This document shows positions 8,538-17,145 of a DNA stretch of 64,000 nucleotides, piece after piece. A program made the position numbers and the translations under genes. This DNA is from Kocuria coralli. GTDB lineage: Bacteria > Actinomycetota > Actinomycetes > Actinomycetales > Micrococcaceae. The stretch covers positions 272,417-336,416 of the forward strand of contig NZ_ML708611.1 of assembly GCF_008831305.1 (NCBI RefSeq). The letters run 5' to 3'. The notes beneath the pieces were generated by a model, which made no database searches, had not been told where the DNA came from, and saw nothing but the letters and a program-made list of their open reading frames with translations. Within the stretch, counting starts at the first letter, position 1; every line of letters starts with the position of its first letter.

Positions 8538-9796
8538 GCCCGGTCCTCCTGTGCGGCGTCGTGGCCGGCGGAACCGGCCGGGGTCTCATCGTGGTCGGGG
8601 AGGAACGAGCTCTGGTAGTCCAGGTACCACTGGCGTTCCTCGTCCACCAGCGGATGTTCGGCGGCGTACGCGACGTCGAAGCGCTGCTCCAGGTCCTCCG
8701 GCCGGCCGGCCAGGATCTCCGTGCGCGTGGACTTGATCCACGCCGTCGTCTCCTCCTCCAGCTCGTCGAACCACTGCTGCCCGACCCCGTATTCGCCCTC
8801 GAGCAGTGCCCGCGTGCGCAGAAGGGGGTCGCGGGCGGCCCAGCGCTGCTCCTCGGCAGTGCTCCGGTACTTCGTGGGATCGTCGGCCGTCGTATGCGCC
8901 CCCAGCCGGAAGGTCTCGGCCTCGATCATGACCGGGCCCCGGCCCTGCCGGGCCTCGGCCATGGCCCACCGGGTCACGGCCAGCACGGCGAGCGGATCGT
9001 TCCCGTCGACCCTGACCCCTTCGAAGCCGTATCCGGCGGCACGCGCGGCCAGGGGGACGCGGGACTGCGTGGAGAACGGGACGGAGATCGCCCATTGGTT
9101 GTTCTGCACGAAGAACACGACGGGTGCGTCGTAGGACGCCGCGAAGACCATGGACTCGTGCACCTCGCCCTGGGTGGAGGAGCCGTCCCCGAAGTAGACC
9201 AGCACGGCCTCTTCCGCGGGTGCGGGTTCCCCGGCGTCCTCCGCGAGCCGCCGGTCCTGGTCGATGCCCATCGCGTATCCGACGGCGTGCGGGACCTGCG
9301 AGCCGAGCACGAGGGAGTAGACGTGGGTCCTGGTCTCCGAGGGCTTCCAGCTGGAGGCCTTGTGCCCGCGGAACTGGGACATCATCTGGCCGGCGGGGAT
9401 GCCGCGTTCCAGGATCACGGCGTGCTCGCGGTAGGAGGGGAACACGAAGTCCCGCTCACCGACCGCTCGCGCCGAGCCCACCTGTGCCGCCTCCTGGCCC
9501 CGTAGCGGCGGCCACAGCGCCATCTGCCCCTGCCGCTGCAGGGAAGTGGCCATCTCGTCCAGGCGGCGGGAACGCAGCATGGAACGGTAGATCTGAGCGA
9601 CGGCGTCGTCGTCCAGGTCCTCGACCCACGGCCCGAACCGGTCGTCCTGAAGTCTTCTGCCGTCTTGATCGAGCAGACGGACCACCGGCAGAGCGCACTC
9701 CACGGTGGCCGGGTGCTCGCCGACACCTGCCGTCGCCCGGGCGTCCCGGGGGTCGGCTGTGCCCGGCTCGCCTGAGATGTTCTCAGTTGGTGTCAA
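8534..9796 (-). CDS. 2-oxoacid dehydrogenase E1 alpha subunit
   Basis: The alpha subunit of E1, 420 residues from the proposed start; it decarboxylates the 2-oxoacid on thiamine diphosphate. The ThDP motif begins at YFGDGSSTQGEVHE and closes with QNNQW. The phosphorylation-loop region reads FRLGAHTTADDPTKY. I choose the TTG at 9796 because AGGGGG lies eight bases before it. The frame stays open to an ATG at 9853, which would add 19 residues with no good ribosome site. The alpha, beta and E2 genes form one operon, and the upstream aminotransferase on the same strand could supply its 2-oxoacid. Confidence 0.9.
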   Translation of the reverse strand: MTPTENISGEPGTADPRDARATAGVGEHPATVECALPVVRLLDQDGRRLQDDRFGPWVEDLDDDAVAQIYRSMLRSRRLDEMATSLQRQGQMALWPPLRGQEAAQVGSARAVGERDFVFPSYREHAVILERGIPAGQMMSQFRGHKASSWKPSETRTHVYSLVLGSQVPHAVGYAMGIDQDRRLAEDAGEPAPAEEAVLVYFGDGSSTQGEVHESMVFAASYDAPVVFFVQNNQWAISVPFSTQSRVPLAARAAGYGFEGVRVDGNDPLAVLAVTRWAMAEARQGRGPVMIEAETFRLGAHTTADDPTKYRSTAEEQRWAARDPLLRTRALLEGEYGVGQQWFDELEEETTAWIKSTRTEILAGRPEDLEQRFDVAYAAEHPLVDEERQWYLDYQSSFLPDHDETPAGSAGHDAAQEDRA

Positions 9797-9862
9797 AGGT
9801 GGGTCCCCCTGGCTTGAGCGACTGTTCGAGGCTGTTCCTGCTGCGGTCCGCATCCGTGAGGA

Positions 9863-11002
9863 TCAGCCGGCGGGCGCGCTGCCCAGTTCTTGATGCGAGC
9901 TTACGGGACGCTGCGGCAATGGTGAGAAGCTCGCGCAGACCGCCAGGAAGCGGTCGTTGGCCTCCGGCTCACCGATCGTGACCCGCACGCCCTCTCCCGG
10001 GAAGGCCCGGACCGACAGCGCCTGGGCGTCGCAGGCCTGCGCGAACCGCTCCGCGTCCGCCCCCAGGTCCAGCCAGACGAAGTTCGCCTGCGTGTCCGGC
10101 ACCCAGCACCCCAGACGGGCCAGACCCGCCTGGACCCGCTCGCGTTCGGAGTTGATCCGCGCCACGCGCTCGGCCACCTGCTCGGGGTGCCGCAACGTCG
10201 CGATGGCCGCCGTCTGGGCCAGCTGGGTCACGGCGAAGGGCACGGTCACCTTGCACAGCTGCTCGGTGATCGCCTGCTGGGACAGGCTGTAGCCCACGCG
10301 CAGGCCGGCGAGGCCGTGGGCCTTGGAGAAGGTGCGGAGGGCGACGACATTGGGGTGCGCCTGATACGTGCGCACGCCGTCCGCCACATCGGGATCCGAC
10401 TGGAACTCCCGGTAGGCCTCATCGAGCACGATCACGACGTCCTGCGGGACCCGCGCCACGAAATCCTCAACCGCCTCCTGGGACAGCGACGGCCCGGTGG
10501 GGTTGTTGGGCGAGCACAGCAGGATCACCCGCGTGCGTTCCGTGACCGCGGCCAGCATCGCCTCCAGGTCGTGCGAGCCGTCGGGCCGGTTGGGCACCTG
10601 CACGTTGACGGCTCCGGCCGTGGTGACCACGATCGGGTAGGCCTCGAAGGAGCGCCAGGGGTAGACGACCTCATCGCCCACACCGTCGTCACCGGTGCCC
10701 GCGAACGCGGCCAGTATCTGGGAGAGGGCGCCCAGGCTGCCCGCGCCCGTGACGATGTCGCCGGCCGGCACCCCGAGCACGCGGGCGAGCTCGGCGCGCA
10801 ACTGCACGGTGCCGGGATCCGGGTAGCGGTGCACCCCGGCGGCCGCCTCGATCAGTGCTTCGCGGGCCGCGGGAACGGGCCCCCAGGGGTTCTCGTTGGA
10901 CGAGAGCTTGTACGGAGTCAGCCCCGCGACCTCGACAGGCGGCTTGCCGGCGGCATAGGAGGGCAAGGCGCTCAGAGCACTACGGGCACGGATCGGACTC
11001 AT
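9863..11002 (-). CDS. HisC-type PLP aminotransferase (histidinol-phosphate or aromatic)
   Basis: A class I/II fold-type I aminotransferase of 379 residues. Seen: the N-terminal YKLSSNENPWGP, CSPNNPTG near 163-170, D194 in VLDEAYREF, the PLP lysine K227 in RTFSKAHGLAGLRVGY and a C-terminal RVTIGEP arginine. This pattern fits HisC and its paralogue Pat, which transaminates aromatic amino acids. No other his genes are nearby, and it lies directly upstream of the E1alpha gene on the same strand, so a Pat-like role feeding 2-oxoacids is plausible but inferred. It diverges from purB. Confidence 0.88.
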   Translation of the reverse strand: MSPIRARSALSALPSYAAGKPPVEVAGLTPYKLSSNENPWGPVPAAREALIEAAAGVHRYPDPGTVQLRAELARVLGVPAGDIVTGAGSLGALSQILAAFAGTGDDGVGDEVVYPWRSFEAYPIVVTTAGAVNVQVPNRPDGSHDLEAMLAAVTERTRVILLCSPNNPTGPSLSQEAVEDFVARVPQDVVIVLDEAYREFQSDPDVADGVRTYQAHPNVVALRTFSKAHGLAGLRVGYSLSQQAITEQLCKVTVPFAVTQLAQTAAIATLRHPEQVAERVARINSERERVQAGLARLGCWVPDTQANFVWLDLGADAERFAQACDAQALSVRAFPGEGVRVTIGEPEANDRFLAVCASFSPLPQRPVSSHQELGSAPAG

Positions 11003-11101
11003 AGGCTCACTCTAACCGGCGCGGGGGCCTCCGCAGCGGTCATCGGATCCTTGGACACCGGGACCGGGAGGATGCCCGCCGAGGTGCGGGGAGGTGGAAC
11101 A

Positions 11102-12631
11102 ATGGCGGTCATGGCTCAGACCCCTTCCGCTTCCAGTTCTGCCCCCGCCACGTCATCCGCCACGCCCTCCGCCGCCCAGCCGGGCGACCACGGCACGCCA
11201 GCGCTTCCCGAGCAGGGCTCACCGGACTCCGGTCGCGTCTCACTGGCCGGGGCCGAACCGGCGATCGCGCTCGGCGCCCTGGACGGCCGCTATCGTCCGG
11301 TGGTCGCAGCCCTGGTGGACCACCTCTCGGAGGCGGCGCTGAATCGCAACCGGGTGCACGTCGAGGTCGAGTGGTTCATCCACCTGTGCCAGCGGCGGGC
11401 GCTTCCGGGGCTCGAGCCGCTGGATCAGGGCCAGATCGATGGCCTGCGCGGGATCGTGCTGGACTTCGACGCCGCGGCCGTGGCAGAGCTGGCGGAGATC
11501 GAAGCCGTCACCGTGCACGACGTCAAGGCCGTCGAGTACTTCATCGGCCGCCGCCTGCCCGCGCTGGGACTGGATCGCCTCAAGCCCCTGGTGCATTTCG
11601 CCTGCACCTCGGAGGACATCAACAATCTCGCCTATGCGGTGGGGATCCGCGACGCCGTCGCCCGGGTGTGGGCGCCTGCGGCGAGCGAGCTGGTCGACGG
11701 GATCGCAGCCCTGGCCCGGGAGTCGGCGGCGGTGCCGATGCTGTCGCGAACGCACGGCCAGCCGGCCACGCCGACCACGCTGGGCAAGGAGCTGGCGGTG
11801 TTCGTCCAGCGCCTGACCCGGCAGCTCGACCGCGTCCGATCGACCGGCTTCCTGGGCAAGATCAACGGTGCGACGGGCACGTACGCGGCGCACATGGCCG
11901 CCGCCCCCGAGACCGACTGGCAGGAGATCTCCCGCAGCTTCGTCGAGGGGCTGGGCCTCACCTGGAACCCGCTGACCACCCAGATCGAGTCCCACGACTG
12001 GCAGGCCGAGCTCTACGCGGACGTCGCCCGCTTCAACCGCATCCTGCACAACCTGTGCACGGACATCTGGGCCTACATCTCCATCGGCTTCTTCCGCCAG
12101 GTGCCGGTCGAGGGGGCCACCGGCTCCTCCACCATGCCGCACAAGATCAATCCCATCCGCTTCGAGAACGCCGAGGCGAACCTGGAGATCTCCTGCTCCC
12201 TGCTGGACACCCTGGGAGCAACCCTCGTGACCTCCCGCTGGCAGCGGGACCTGACCGACTCGTCGTCCCAGCGCAATATCGGGACGGCATTCGGGCACTC
12301 CCTCCTGGCGATCTCCAATGTCGCCAAGGGCATGAAACGGCTCAACGTGGCCGACGACGTCATGGCTGAGGAGCTGGACGCCAACTGGGAGGTCCTGGGC
12401 GAGGCCGTTCAGACGGTCATGCGCGCCGAGGCCATCGCAGGCACGCAGGGCATGGACGATCCCTACGAACGCCTCAAGGAGCTCACCCGCGGGCATCGCG
12501 TGGACCGGCAGCGCCTGCAGGAGTTCGTGAAGGGCCTCGGCCTGGGGCCGGCGGCCGAGCAGCGCCTGAGCGGCCTCACCCCCGCGACGTACACGGGTAT
12601 CGCCGAAGAGCTGCTGAAGCATCTGCGCTAG
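11102..12631 (+). CDS. purB: adenylosuccinate lyase
   Basis: Cleaves SAICAR to AICAR and adenylosuccinate to AMP, two steps of purine synthesis. The protein has 509 residues. The first 50 are low-complexity and rich in Ala, Ser and Pro. The conserved body starts at ALGDGRYRP-like sequence (ALDGRYRPVVAALV) and resembles the E. coli-type PurB of about 456 residues. Signature motifs are CTSEDINNLAYA, SRTHGQPATPTTLGKE and GSSTMPHKINP near residue 340, the fumarase/ASL superfamily signature. GTG-GGGAGGTG precedes ATG 11102 by about five bases; a second in-frame ATG lies at 11111. A strong hairpin follows the stop. Confidence 0.95.
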   Translation: MAVMAQTPSASSSAPATSSATPSAAQPGDHGTPALPEQGSPDSGRVSLAGAEPAIALGALDGRYRPVVAALVDHLSEAALNRNRVHVEVEWFIHLCQRRALPGLEPLDQGQIDGLRGIVLDFDAAAVAELAEIEAVTVHDVKAVEYFIGRRLPALGLDRLKPLVHFACTSEDINNLAYAVGIRDAVARVWAPAASELVDGIAALARESAAVPMLSRTHGQPATPTTLGKELAVFVQRLTRQLDRVRSTGFLGKINGATGTYAAHMAAAPETDWQEISRSFVEGLGLTWNPLTTQIESHDWQAELYADVARFNRILHNLCTDIWAYISIGFFRQVPVEGATGSSTMPHKINPIRFENAEANLEISCSLLDTLGATLVTSRWQRDLTDSSSQRNIGTAFGHSLLAISNVAKGMKRLNVADDVMAEELDANWEVLGEAVQTVMRAEAIAGTQGMDDPYERLKELTRGHRVDRQRLQEFVKGLGLGPAAEQRLSGLTPATYTGIAEELLKHLR

Positions 12632-12638
12632 CCCGCCC

Positions 12639-12681
12639 GACGGCGACGGCCGGCGGGTCTCCCCCGCCGGCCGTCGCCGTC
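12639..12681 (+). terminator. hairpin terminator after purB
   Basis: A perfect 19-bp stem (12639-12657 pairing with 12663-12681) with a five-base loop, followed by only a short TT. It lies just after the purB stop and before the convergent ApbE-like gene, so it may serve both directions. Confidence 0.85.
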
Positions 12682-12731
12682 TTCCGCGCTGCTCCGGACC
12701 GGTTCACGGTCCACCGGCGCCAGGACTCCCC

Positions 12732-13640
12732 TCATCCGCTCCTGGGCACCCAGCCCGGCGTCCGCAACCGGTGCCGCGGTGCCGCCTCCCCGGGCGGCCC
12801 CACGAACTCCGCCTGTCCCCCGGCGTCGACGATGTGCTCGGAGATCCCGTCTCCCAGGCGCTCCGCCATGAGCCCGAAGGTCAGTGCCTGAACCGCATCC
12901 CCGGCACCGACCACGGCGCGCTCCCACCAGGGTGCCCAGGCGGCCTCCGCCGAGGTCCCGGGCGCGGGGCTCGGGACCTCCGTCGCGTCGCCTAGGGCCT
13001 CGTCCTGCGTCCCCGTGCGCGGACCGGAGTGGTCCAGGATGGCGAAGGACCTCAATCCGCATCGCAACGGCGAGTCCAGGACCGGCAGCGTCTCTTCAAG
13101 AGCCTCGCTGATCTCCCAGGCCGCGCCGACGGAGACGACCGCGAGGTCGACCACCACCGCGAGCGTGGCGGCGGGGTCTTCGCGGACCACCTGCGCCACG
13201 ATCTCCTCCGCCGCCCAGGCGCAGCCGATGTCCCACAGGTCGAGGACCGTTCCTCGTCGCAGGTCGAGGCGGTGCTGATCCGCGTCGAAGCGGTAGGGCT
13301 CCACCGGCCCGAGGCCCGCGTGCCCCTGTCGTCCGTCCGTCAGGGCCATGCCGACCACGGGGTCCACGAGCCCCCCGCTCATCCGCGCGGCCTCCTGCGC
13401 TCGCCTCAGGATGGCCGTCAGGGCCGGGGAGGTCATGATGCTGACGTCGTCGTGAACGGCTCGGCTGTTGAGCAGCGCGATCTCCGAGTCGCAGCGGTCG
13501 TCCTGGACCGCCGAGGACAGGTCCTCGAGCACGCGGTCGGCCACACTGCACGCGACCAGCCGGGTCAGGGGGTCGATGGCATGAACGACCCGCCCGGCCG
13601 ACACGAGGCCACTGCCCCGGCGAACGGTAGAGATGGTCAT
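12732..13640 (-). CDS. degenerate ApbE-like (FMN transferase family) protein
   Basis: A 302-residue protein with the outline of ApbE flavin transferases, which attach FMN to threonines of NQR/RNF-type proteins. The N-terminal part keeps the DSEIALLNSR segment and the helix with GGLVDPVVG. The central family motif (GGIAKGYAVD type) is replaced by WDIGCAWAAEE, so the lysine and aspartate are gone. The C-terminal metal site has GAGDAVQAL, whose threonine spacing is off. No signal peptide is visible, and no NQR or RNF target gene is nearby. ATG 13640 is preceded by AGAGGA at about seven bases. It may be an inactive or repurposed family member. Confidence 0.6.
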   Translation of the reverse strand: MTISTVRRGSGLVSAGRVVHAIDPLTRLVACSVADRVLEDLSSAVQDDRCDSEIALLNSRAVHDDVSIMTSPALTAILRRAQEAARMSGGLVDPVVGMALTDGRQGHAGLGPVEPYRFDADQHRLDLRRGTVLDLWDIGCAWAAEEIVAQVVREDPAATLAVVVDLAVVSVGAAWEISEALEETLPVLDSPLRCGLRSFAILDHSGPRTGTQDEALGDATEVPSPAPGTSAEAAWAPWWERAVVGAGDAVQALTFGLMAERLGDGISEHIVDAGGQAEFVGPPGEAAPRHRLRTPGWVPRSG

Positions 13641-13950
13641 CGGCAGTCCTCTTCGATGGGGGGGGTGAGGAATACGGGGAGCGACGGGGGAGATGAGCGG
13701 CAGCGGCGCCCGGGAACACCTCACGTTCGGTTGCCCGGGCGGGCGGACGCAACGTCAGGTGCGAACATACCCAACTCGGAACTCCCTGTGAACCCTGGGG
13801 CCTATCGGACGGAGTGTGACGCGTTCATCCAGCAGATTCTCCCGCCACTACCGCCTGACCTGCACGGATGCATGAAAAGGAGCATGAAGAGACCAGGAGG
13901 GCGGCGCCCATCGCACCACCCTCCTGAGACGGCGCACCGTCACCGGGACG
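13641..13950. other. 310-base gap between EcsC-like and ApbE-like genes
   Basis: Non-coding, with both flanking genes on the minus strand. It contains a run of eight G at 13658-13665 (C on the coding strand), about 18 bases before the ApbE-like start. A weak inverted pair (13895-13901 with 13919-13925) could end transcription of the EcsC-like gene. I see no other structure. Confidence 0.4.
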
Positions 13951-14772
13951 TCAGCGGGACTCCTCCGAGTCGGCCGCGGTCAGTTCGGCGGGAGCCTCCT
14001 CGGCCGCTCCGCCCTTGGACCGGCCGGATCCCCGGTCCTTGAACCTGGGAGCACGGTCGACCTCCGCCAGGACGGGAGGGAAGGCGGGCCCGAGTTCGCC
14101 GAAGGCCTCCTGCGTGGACTTCACGACCACGCGGGCGAGCGCGAAGTTCGCGCCGCCACCGACGACCGCACCGAGCCCGAACGGCAGGGCGCGGCCCAGG
14201 AAGGCGCCTGACTGCCGCTTGAGGAACCGCTTGATGAACAGGTTGGGCAGGGCCCGGCTGACCTTGAAGCCCTGGGATCCCCCGGAGCTCAGCATCAGGC
14301 CCCACTTGCTGTTCAGGCTGCTGGCCCGGGACCCGCTGGAGAGGACCTGCGTCATGAGCGCCTCGCCGTCCTCGCCGAGCATGAGCGCCATGACCATGGC
14401 CCGGGTCTTTTCCGGGTCGTCCGTGGAGACGCCGTGCAGCTCGGCGATGGACTGCGCGTACAACGCGGTCAGCTCCAGGTAGGCCCCCACCGAGGCGGCG
14501 GACACGCCCAGCGAGGCCATGGTGCCGATGCCCGGGACCATGGCGATGCCGCCGGTCGCGGCGCCACCGCCCGTCGTCGCCCGCATGTAGTGCTTGGTCA
14601 GCCGCTTGGCGATCTGCTGCGGGGTCTCCTCGGGATGTTGACGGCGCATGCGCTTGACCCAGCGCAGTACGACGGGCCGCTGGACTCTCAGCGTGGTGTC
14701 CATGAAGTTCTGCAGCGCAGGGGTGGGTCTGCCGTCGTCGTCGAACGCATGTTTGAGGGGGTTGAAAGCCAC
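13951..14772 (-). CDS. EcsC-like conserved protein
   Basis: A 273-residue protein of uncertain role. The central part has a glycine-rich hydrophobic segment (GGGAATGGIAMVPGIG) and the following helix ending in YAQSIAELHGV, an arrangement I associate with the EcsC family. A second hydrophobic glycine-rich segment (LPFGLGAVVGGGANFALA) lies near residue 210, so membrane association is likely. The C-terminus is charged and low in complexity. The neighbours give no functional clue. The family call rests on pattern resemblance only. Confidence 0.55.
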   Translation of the reverse strand: MAFNPLKHAFDDDGRPTPALQNFMDTTLRVQRPVVLRWVKRMRRQHPEETPQQIAKRLTKHYMRATTGGGAATGGIAMVPGIGTMASLGVSAASVGAYLELTALYAQSIAELHGVSTDDPEKTRAMVMALMLGEDGEALMTQVLSSGSRASSLNSKWGLMLSSGGSQGFKVSRALPNLFIKRFLKRQSGAFLGRALPFGLGAVVGGGANFALARVVVKSTQEAFGELGPAFPPVLAEVDRAPRFKDRGSGRSKGGAAEEAPAELTAADSEESR

Positions 14773-14915
14773 GAAGAACTCCTCATCTTGAGATCACCGG
14801 ATCAGCGACCGTCCATATGACCTTAGCCTCGCCGGGGAGCTCCTGAGATCTTCGGAGGTCGTGGGAGATCCCTGAAGAGCACGGGAGAGCATGGACGAGC
14901 GAAGTCCACCGTATG

Positions 14916-16898
14916 TCAGACTTGATCAGCAGGCTTGCCAGTTCGCGGCAAGCTGACCGGGGCATCCCATGACTCGAGCCGTCGCAGCAGGTCGGACTTC
15001 TTGGACAGGTGGCCCTCCATCCTCGAAAGGATGGAGTCCAGCGTGGATATCGCCCCGGGGATGAACGGTCCCTTGTTGAGCATCACGCACTCCGCGCGCT
15101 GTCCCACCCCGGCGTCGGTGACCTCCGGCCGGGAGGGCAGGCCGGAGTGCGCCTGGGTTTCCAGCACCTGTGTCGCCCAGATCACGGGAACGTGGGCGGC
15201 CTCGCACAGCCAGAGGATCTCCTCCTGCAGTTCCACCGTCCGTTCGAAGCCCGCCTCCACCGCCAGGTCCCCCCGGGCGATCATCACCCCGCAGCCGGTC
15301 CTGCCGAGGAGCCGCATGAGCATACGGGGCAGGTTCTCGAACCCGCTGACGGTCTCGATCTTCAGGACGACGTCCAGCTCCGTCGCCCCCAAGGCCTCCA
15401 GGGCATCGAGCAGGTCCGAGACGTCCTCCGCCGAGCGGGCGAAGGAGAGCTGAACCATATCGGCGTGCTCCGCGATGAACGGGAGGTGCTCCCTGTCCTC
15501 GGCCGTGAGCGCGGACAGCCCGAGTTCCGTGTCCGGGAAGTTGAGCCCCTTCCCGGCCTTGAGGTCGGCTCCGGCCGGCTTGCAGCGGGTGACCTCAAGC
15601 TCCATGTGCTCCGCATCGATGGCGCGGATCACGGTGGATATCTTGCCGTCGTTGATCAGCACGCGCTGGCCGGGTGCGGCGTCGCCGAAGGCCTCGGGGA
15701 GAGTGCAGCCGATCCGGACGGGGTCGCCGGGCCGCACGGAGGCGGGGGCCGTATCCCGGGTCAGCGTCAGATGATCGCCCTGATGGACGCGGAACGCCTG
15801 CTCGGTAGAGGGCAGGGTACCGACGAGAGCCTGGGTGCCGTCCTCCGCGGTGATGGGCAGCCCCGTGGCCAGGTACACGGTCTTGCGCGCCTCCGTGAGC
15901 ATCCCGCCGTCCCGGCGCTCGACCACATGCAGTCTGCGCCGGGAACCCCGGGCGTCGCGTAGTGCGAGCGTCTCCCCTGGGCGGCGATCGATCAGCCACT
16001 GGGCGTCATCGACCGGGATCGCCGTGGCCTCGCCGGGGAGGTCTGCGGGGAGGTCTCCGAGGCTGCCGCCGGCGGGTGTCAGCCAGATCCTCGCCGGCCG
16101 GGTGACCCGGCCCTGCGGATCGCGGAGGGGCTTGAGCTTGCGCACCCGCGGGCCGGGCTCGATGGGTCCGGTGCGCAGCTTGGGCCCACCGAGATCCATG
16201 GCGATCTTGACCGGGCGGCCGGCGGCGCTCCCCGCGGCCTGCACGCTGGAGATCATCCGGGACCATTCCCGGGGACTGTCGTGGGCGCAGTTGATGCGGG
16301 CCACGTCCATGCCCGATGCCACGTACCGCTCGATCAGCTCCGGTTGCCCGGCAGCGGCGGAGGGCAGCGTGACCATGATGCGGGTACTGCGGTTGGTCCG
16401 CACGGGACCGAGCAGGCGGTCGGCGTTGTCCGCGAGCACCTTCGCGCCGGGAGCGGCCCGGCCGCGCTCCACACCCAGCGAGACCTGCTGCGGTTGCTCG
16501 CCCTGCTCGCCCTCCTCGCCTCCGATGGCGCCGAGAGTGGCCGAGACCTGCAGAAGATGCTCCATCACGCCGGCCTCCATTCGGCCCAGCGACGAGACCC
16601 CCAGAGCCGACAGGCCGCGCTGCAGGTGCCGGATCTCCAGGCCGCGGATGGCCACGTAGTCCATCAAATTCAGCGCCGAGGGCCGATGGGGCAGATCCAC
16701 CGCCATGATGGACGGCGCCGCCTGCCGCCTCACGGCGTTGAGGTGGTCGATCAGGCCACGCACCTCGACGTTGAGCCTGCGCGCCACGTCCGCGCGGACC
16801 CGGGCATCCGCAGCGGGATGCACCACAGCCACGTGCTGACCCGGGTCCGGGGCCTTTCCCGAGCCGACGGTGGCCGGCCGGTTCGACGGGGTGGTCAC
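14916..16898 (-). CDS. atypical pyruvate-kinase-like protein
   Basis: A 660-residue member of the pyruvate kinase family. About 170 extra residues precede the catalytic barrel, which opens with TRIMVTLPS. Family motifs present: ARINCAHD, MDLGGPKLRTGP near 240, INDGKIST, KIETVSGFENL with the active-site lysine, MIARGDLAVEAG and ATQVLETQ. The B domain is enlarged. The canonical C-terminal allosteric domain is missing: the protein ends about 60 residues after PEVTDAGVGQ. The GTG start has AGGAGGTGA about eight bases upstream. It probably binds PEP or a related phospho-acid, but catalysis as a standard pyruvate kinase is not assured, and a second, normal pyruvate kinase may exist elsewhere. Confidence 0.8.
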   Translation of the reverse strand: MTTPSNRPATVGSGKAPDPGQHVAVVHPAADARVRADVARRLNVEVRGLIDHLNAVRRQAAPSIMAVDLPHRPSALNLMDYVAIRGLEIRHLQRGLSALGVSSLGRMEAGVMEHLLQVSATLGAIGGEEGEQGEQPQQVSLGVERGRAAPGAKVLADNADRLLGPVRTNRSTRIMVTLPSAAAGQPELIERYVASGMDVARINCAHDSPREWSRMISSVQAAGSAAGRPVKIAMDLGGPKLRTGPIEPGPRVRKLKPLRDPQGRVTRPARIWLTPAGGSLGDLPADLPGEATAIPVDDAQWLIDRRPGETLALRDARGSRRRLHVVERRDGGMLTEARKTVYLATGLPITAEDGTQALVGTLPSTEQAFRVHQGDHLTLTRDTAPASVRPGDPVRIGCTLPEAFGDAAPGQRVLINDGKISTVIRAIDAEHMELEVTRCKPAGADLKAGKGLNFPDTELGLSALTAEDREHLPFIAEHADMVQLSFARSAEDVSDLLDALEALGATELDVVLKIETVSGFENLPRMLMRLLGRTGCGVMIARGDLAVEAGFERTVELQEEILWLCEAAHVPVIWATQVLETQAHSGLPSRPEVTDAGVGQRAECVMLNKGPFIPGAISTLDSILSRMEGHLSKKSDLLRRLESWDAPVSLPRTGKPADQV

Positions 16899-17145
16899 GG
16901 TGACCTCACCTCCTCGTTCCTCTGTCTCGGTTCTTCTGGCACGCTGGTCGCCGGCCCGTTCGTCCTCGCGCCGGCCGTGGAGATGCCGGTCACCGAAATA
17001 CCGGTGGTCGAGATACCGGTCTCAGGAAACAACCCGGTCTGGAACCCGGTTCTAGAGGAACAACTCCGGCCGTCCCGTTCTTTCCCGGCGGCCCGTCCCC
17101 GGCGGCGGGGGCCGCCGTCCGCATCACCACGATCGTGAGGTACCC
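16899..17145. promoter_or_regulatory. divergent region with a 15-bp tandem repeat
   Basis: These 247 bases separate the divergent pyruvate-kinase-like and spermidine-synthase-like genes. Three imperfect 15-bp units lie at 16980-17024, each built round a CCGGT core, and two further CCCGGT copies follow within 25 bases. No protein-coding role is convincing. Confidence 0.5.
16980..17024 (+). repeat. three 15-bp imperfect tandem repeats
   Basis: Units at 16980-16994, 16995-17009 and 17010-17024 share GA(G/A)AT(G/A)CCGGT in their first eleven bases. The CCGGT cores lie at a 15-base spacing. The array sits in the divergent promoter region and could be an operator array or a slippage relic. Confidence 0.7.

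Noticed and set aside
9863..11002. Part of a histidine operon
   Set aside because: No other his gene is near. The context with the 2-oxoacid dehydrogenase fits a Pat-like role at least as well.
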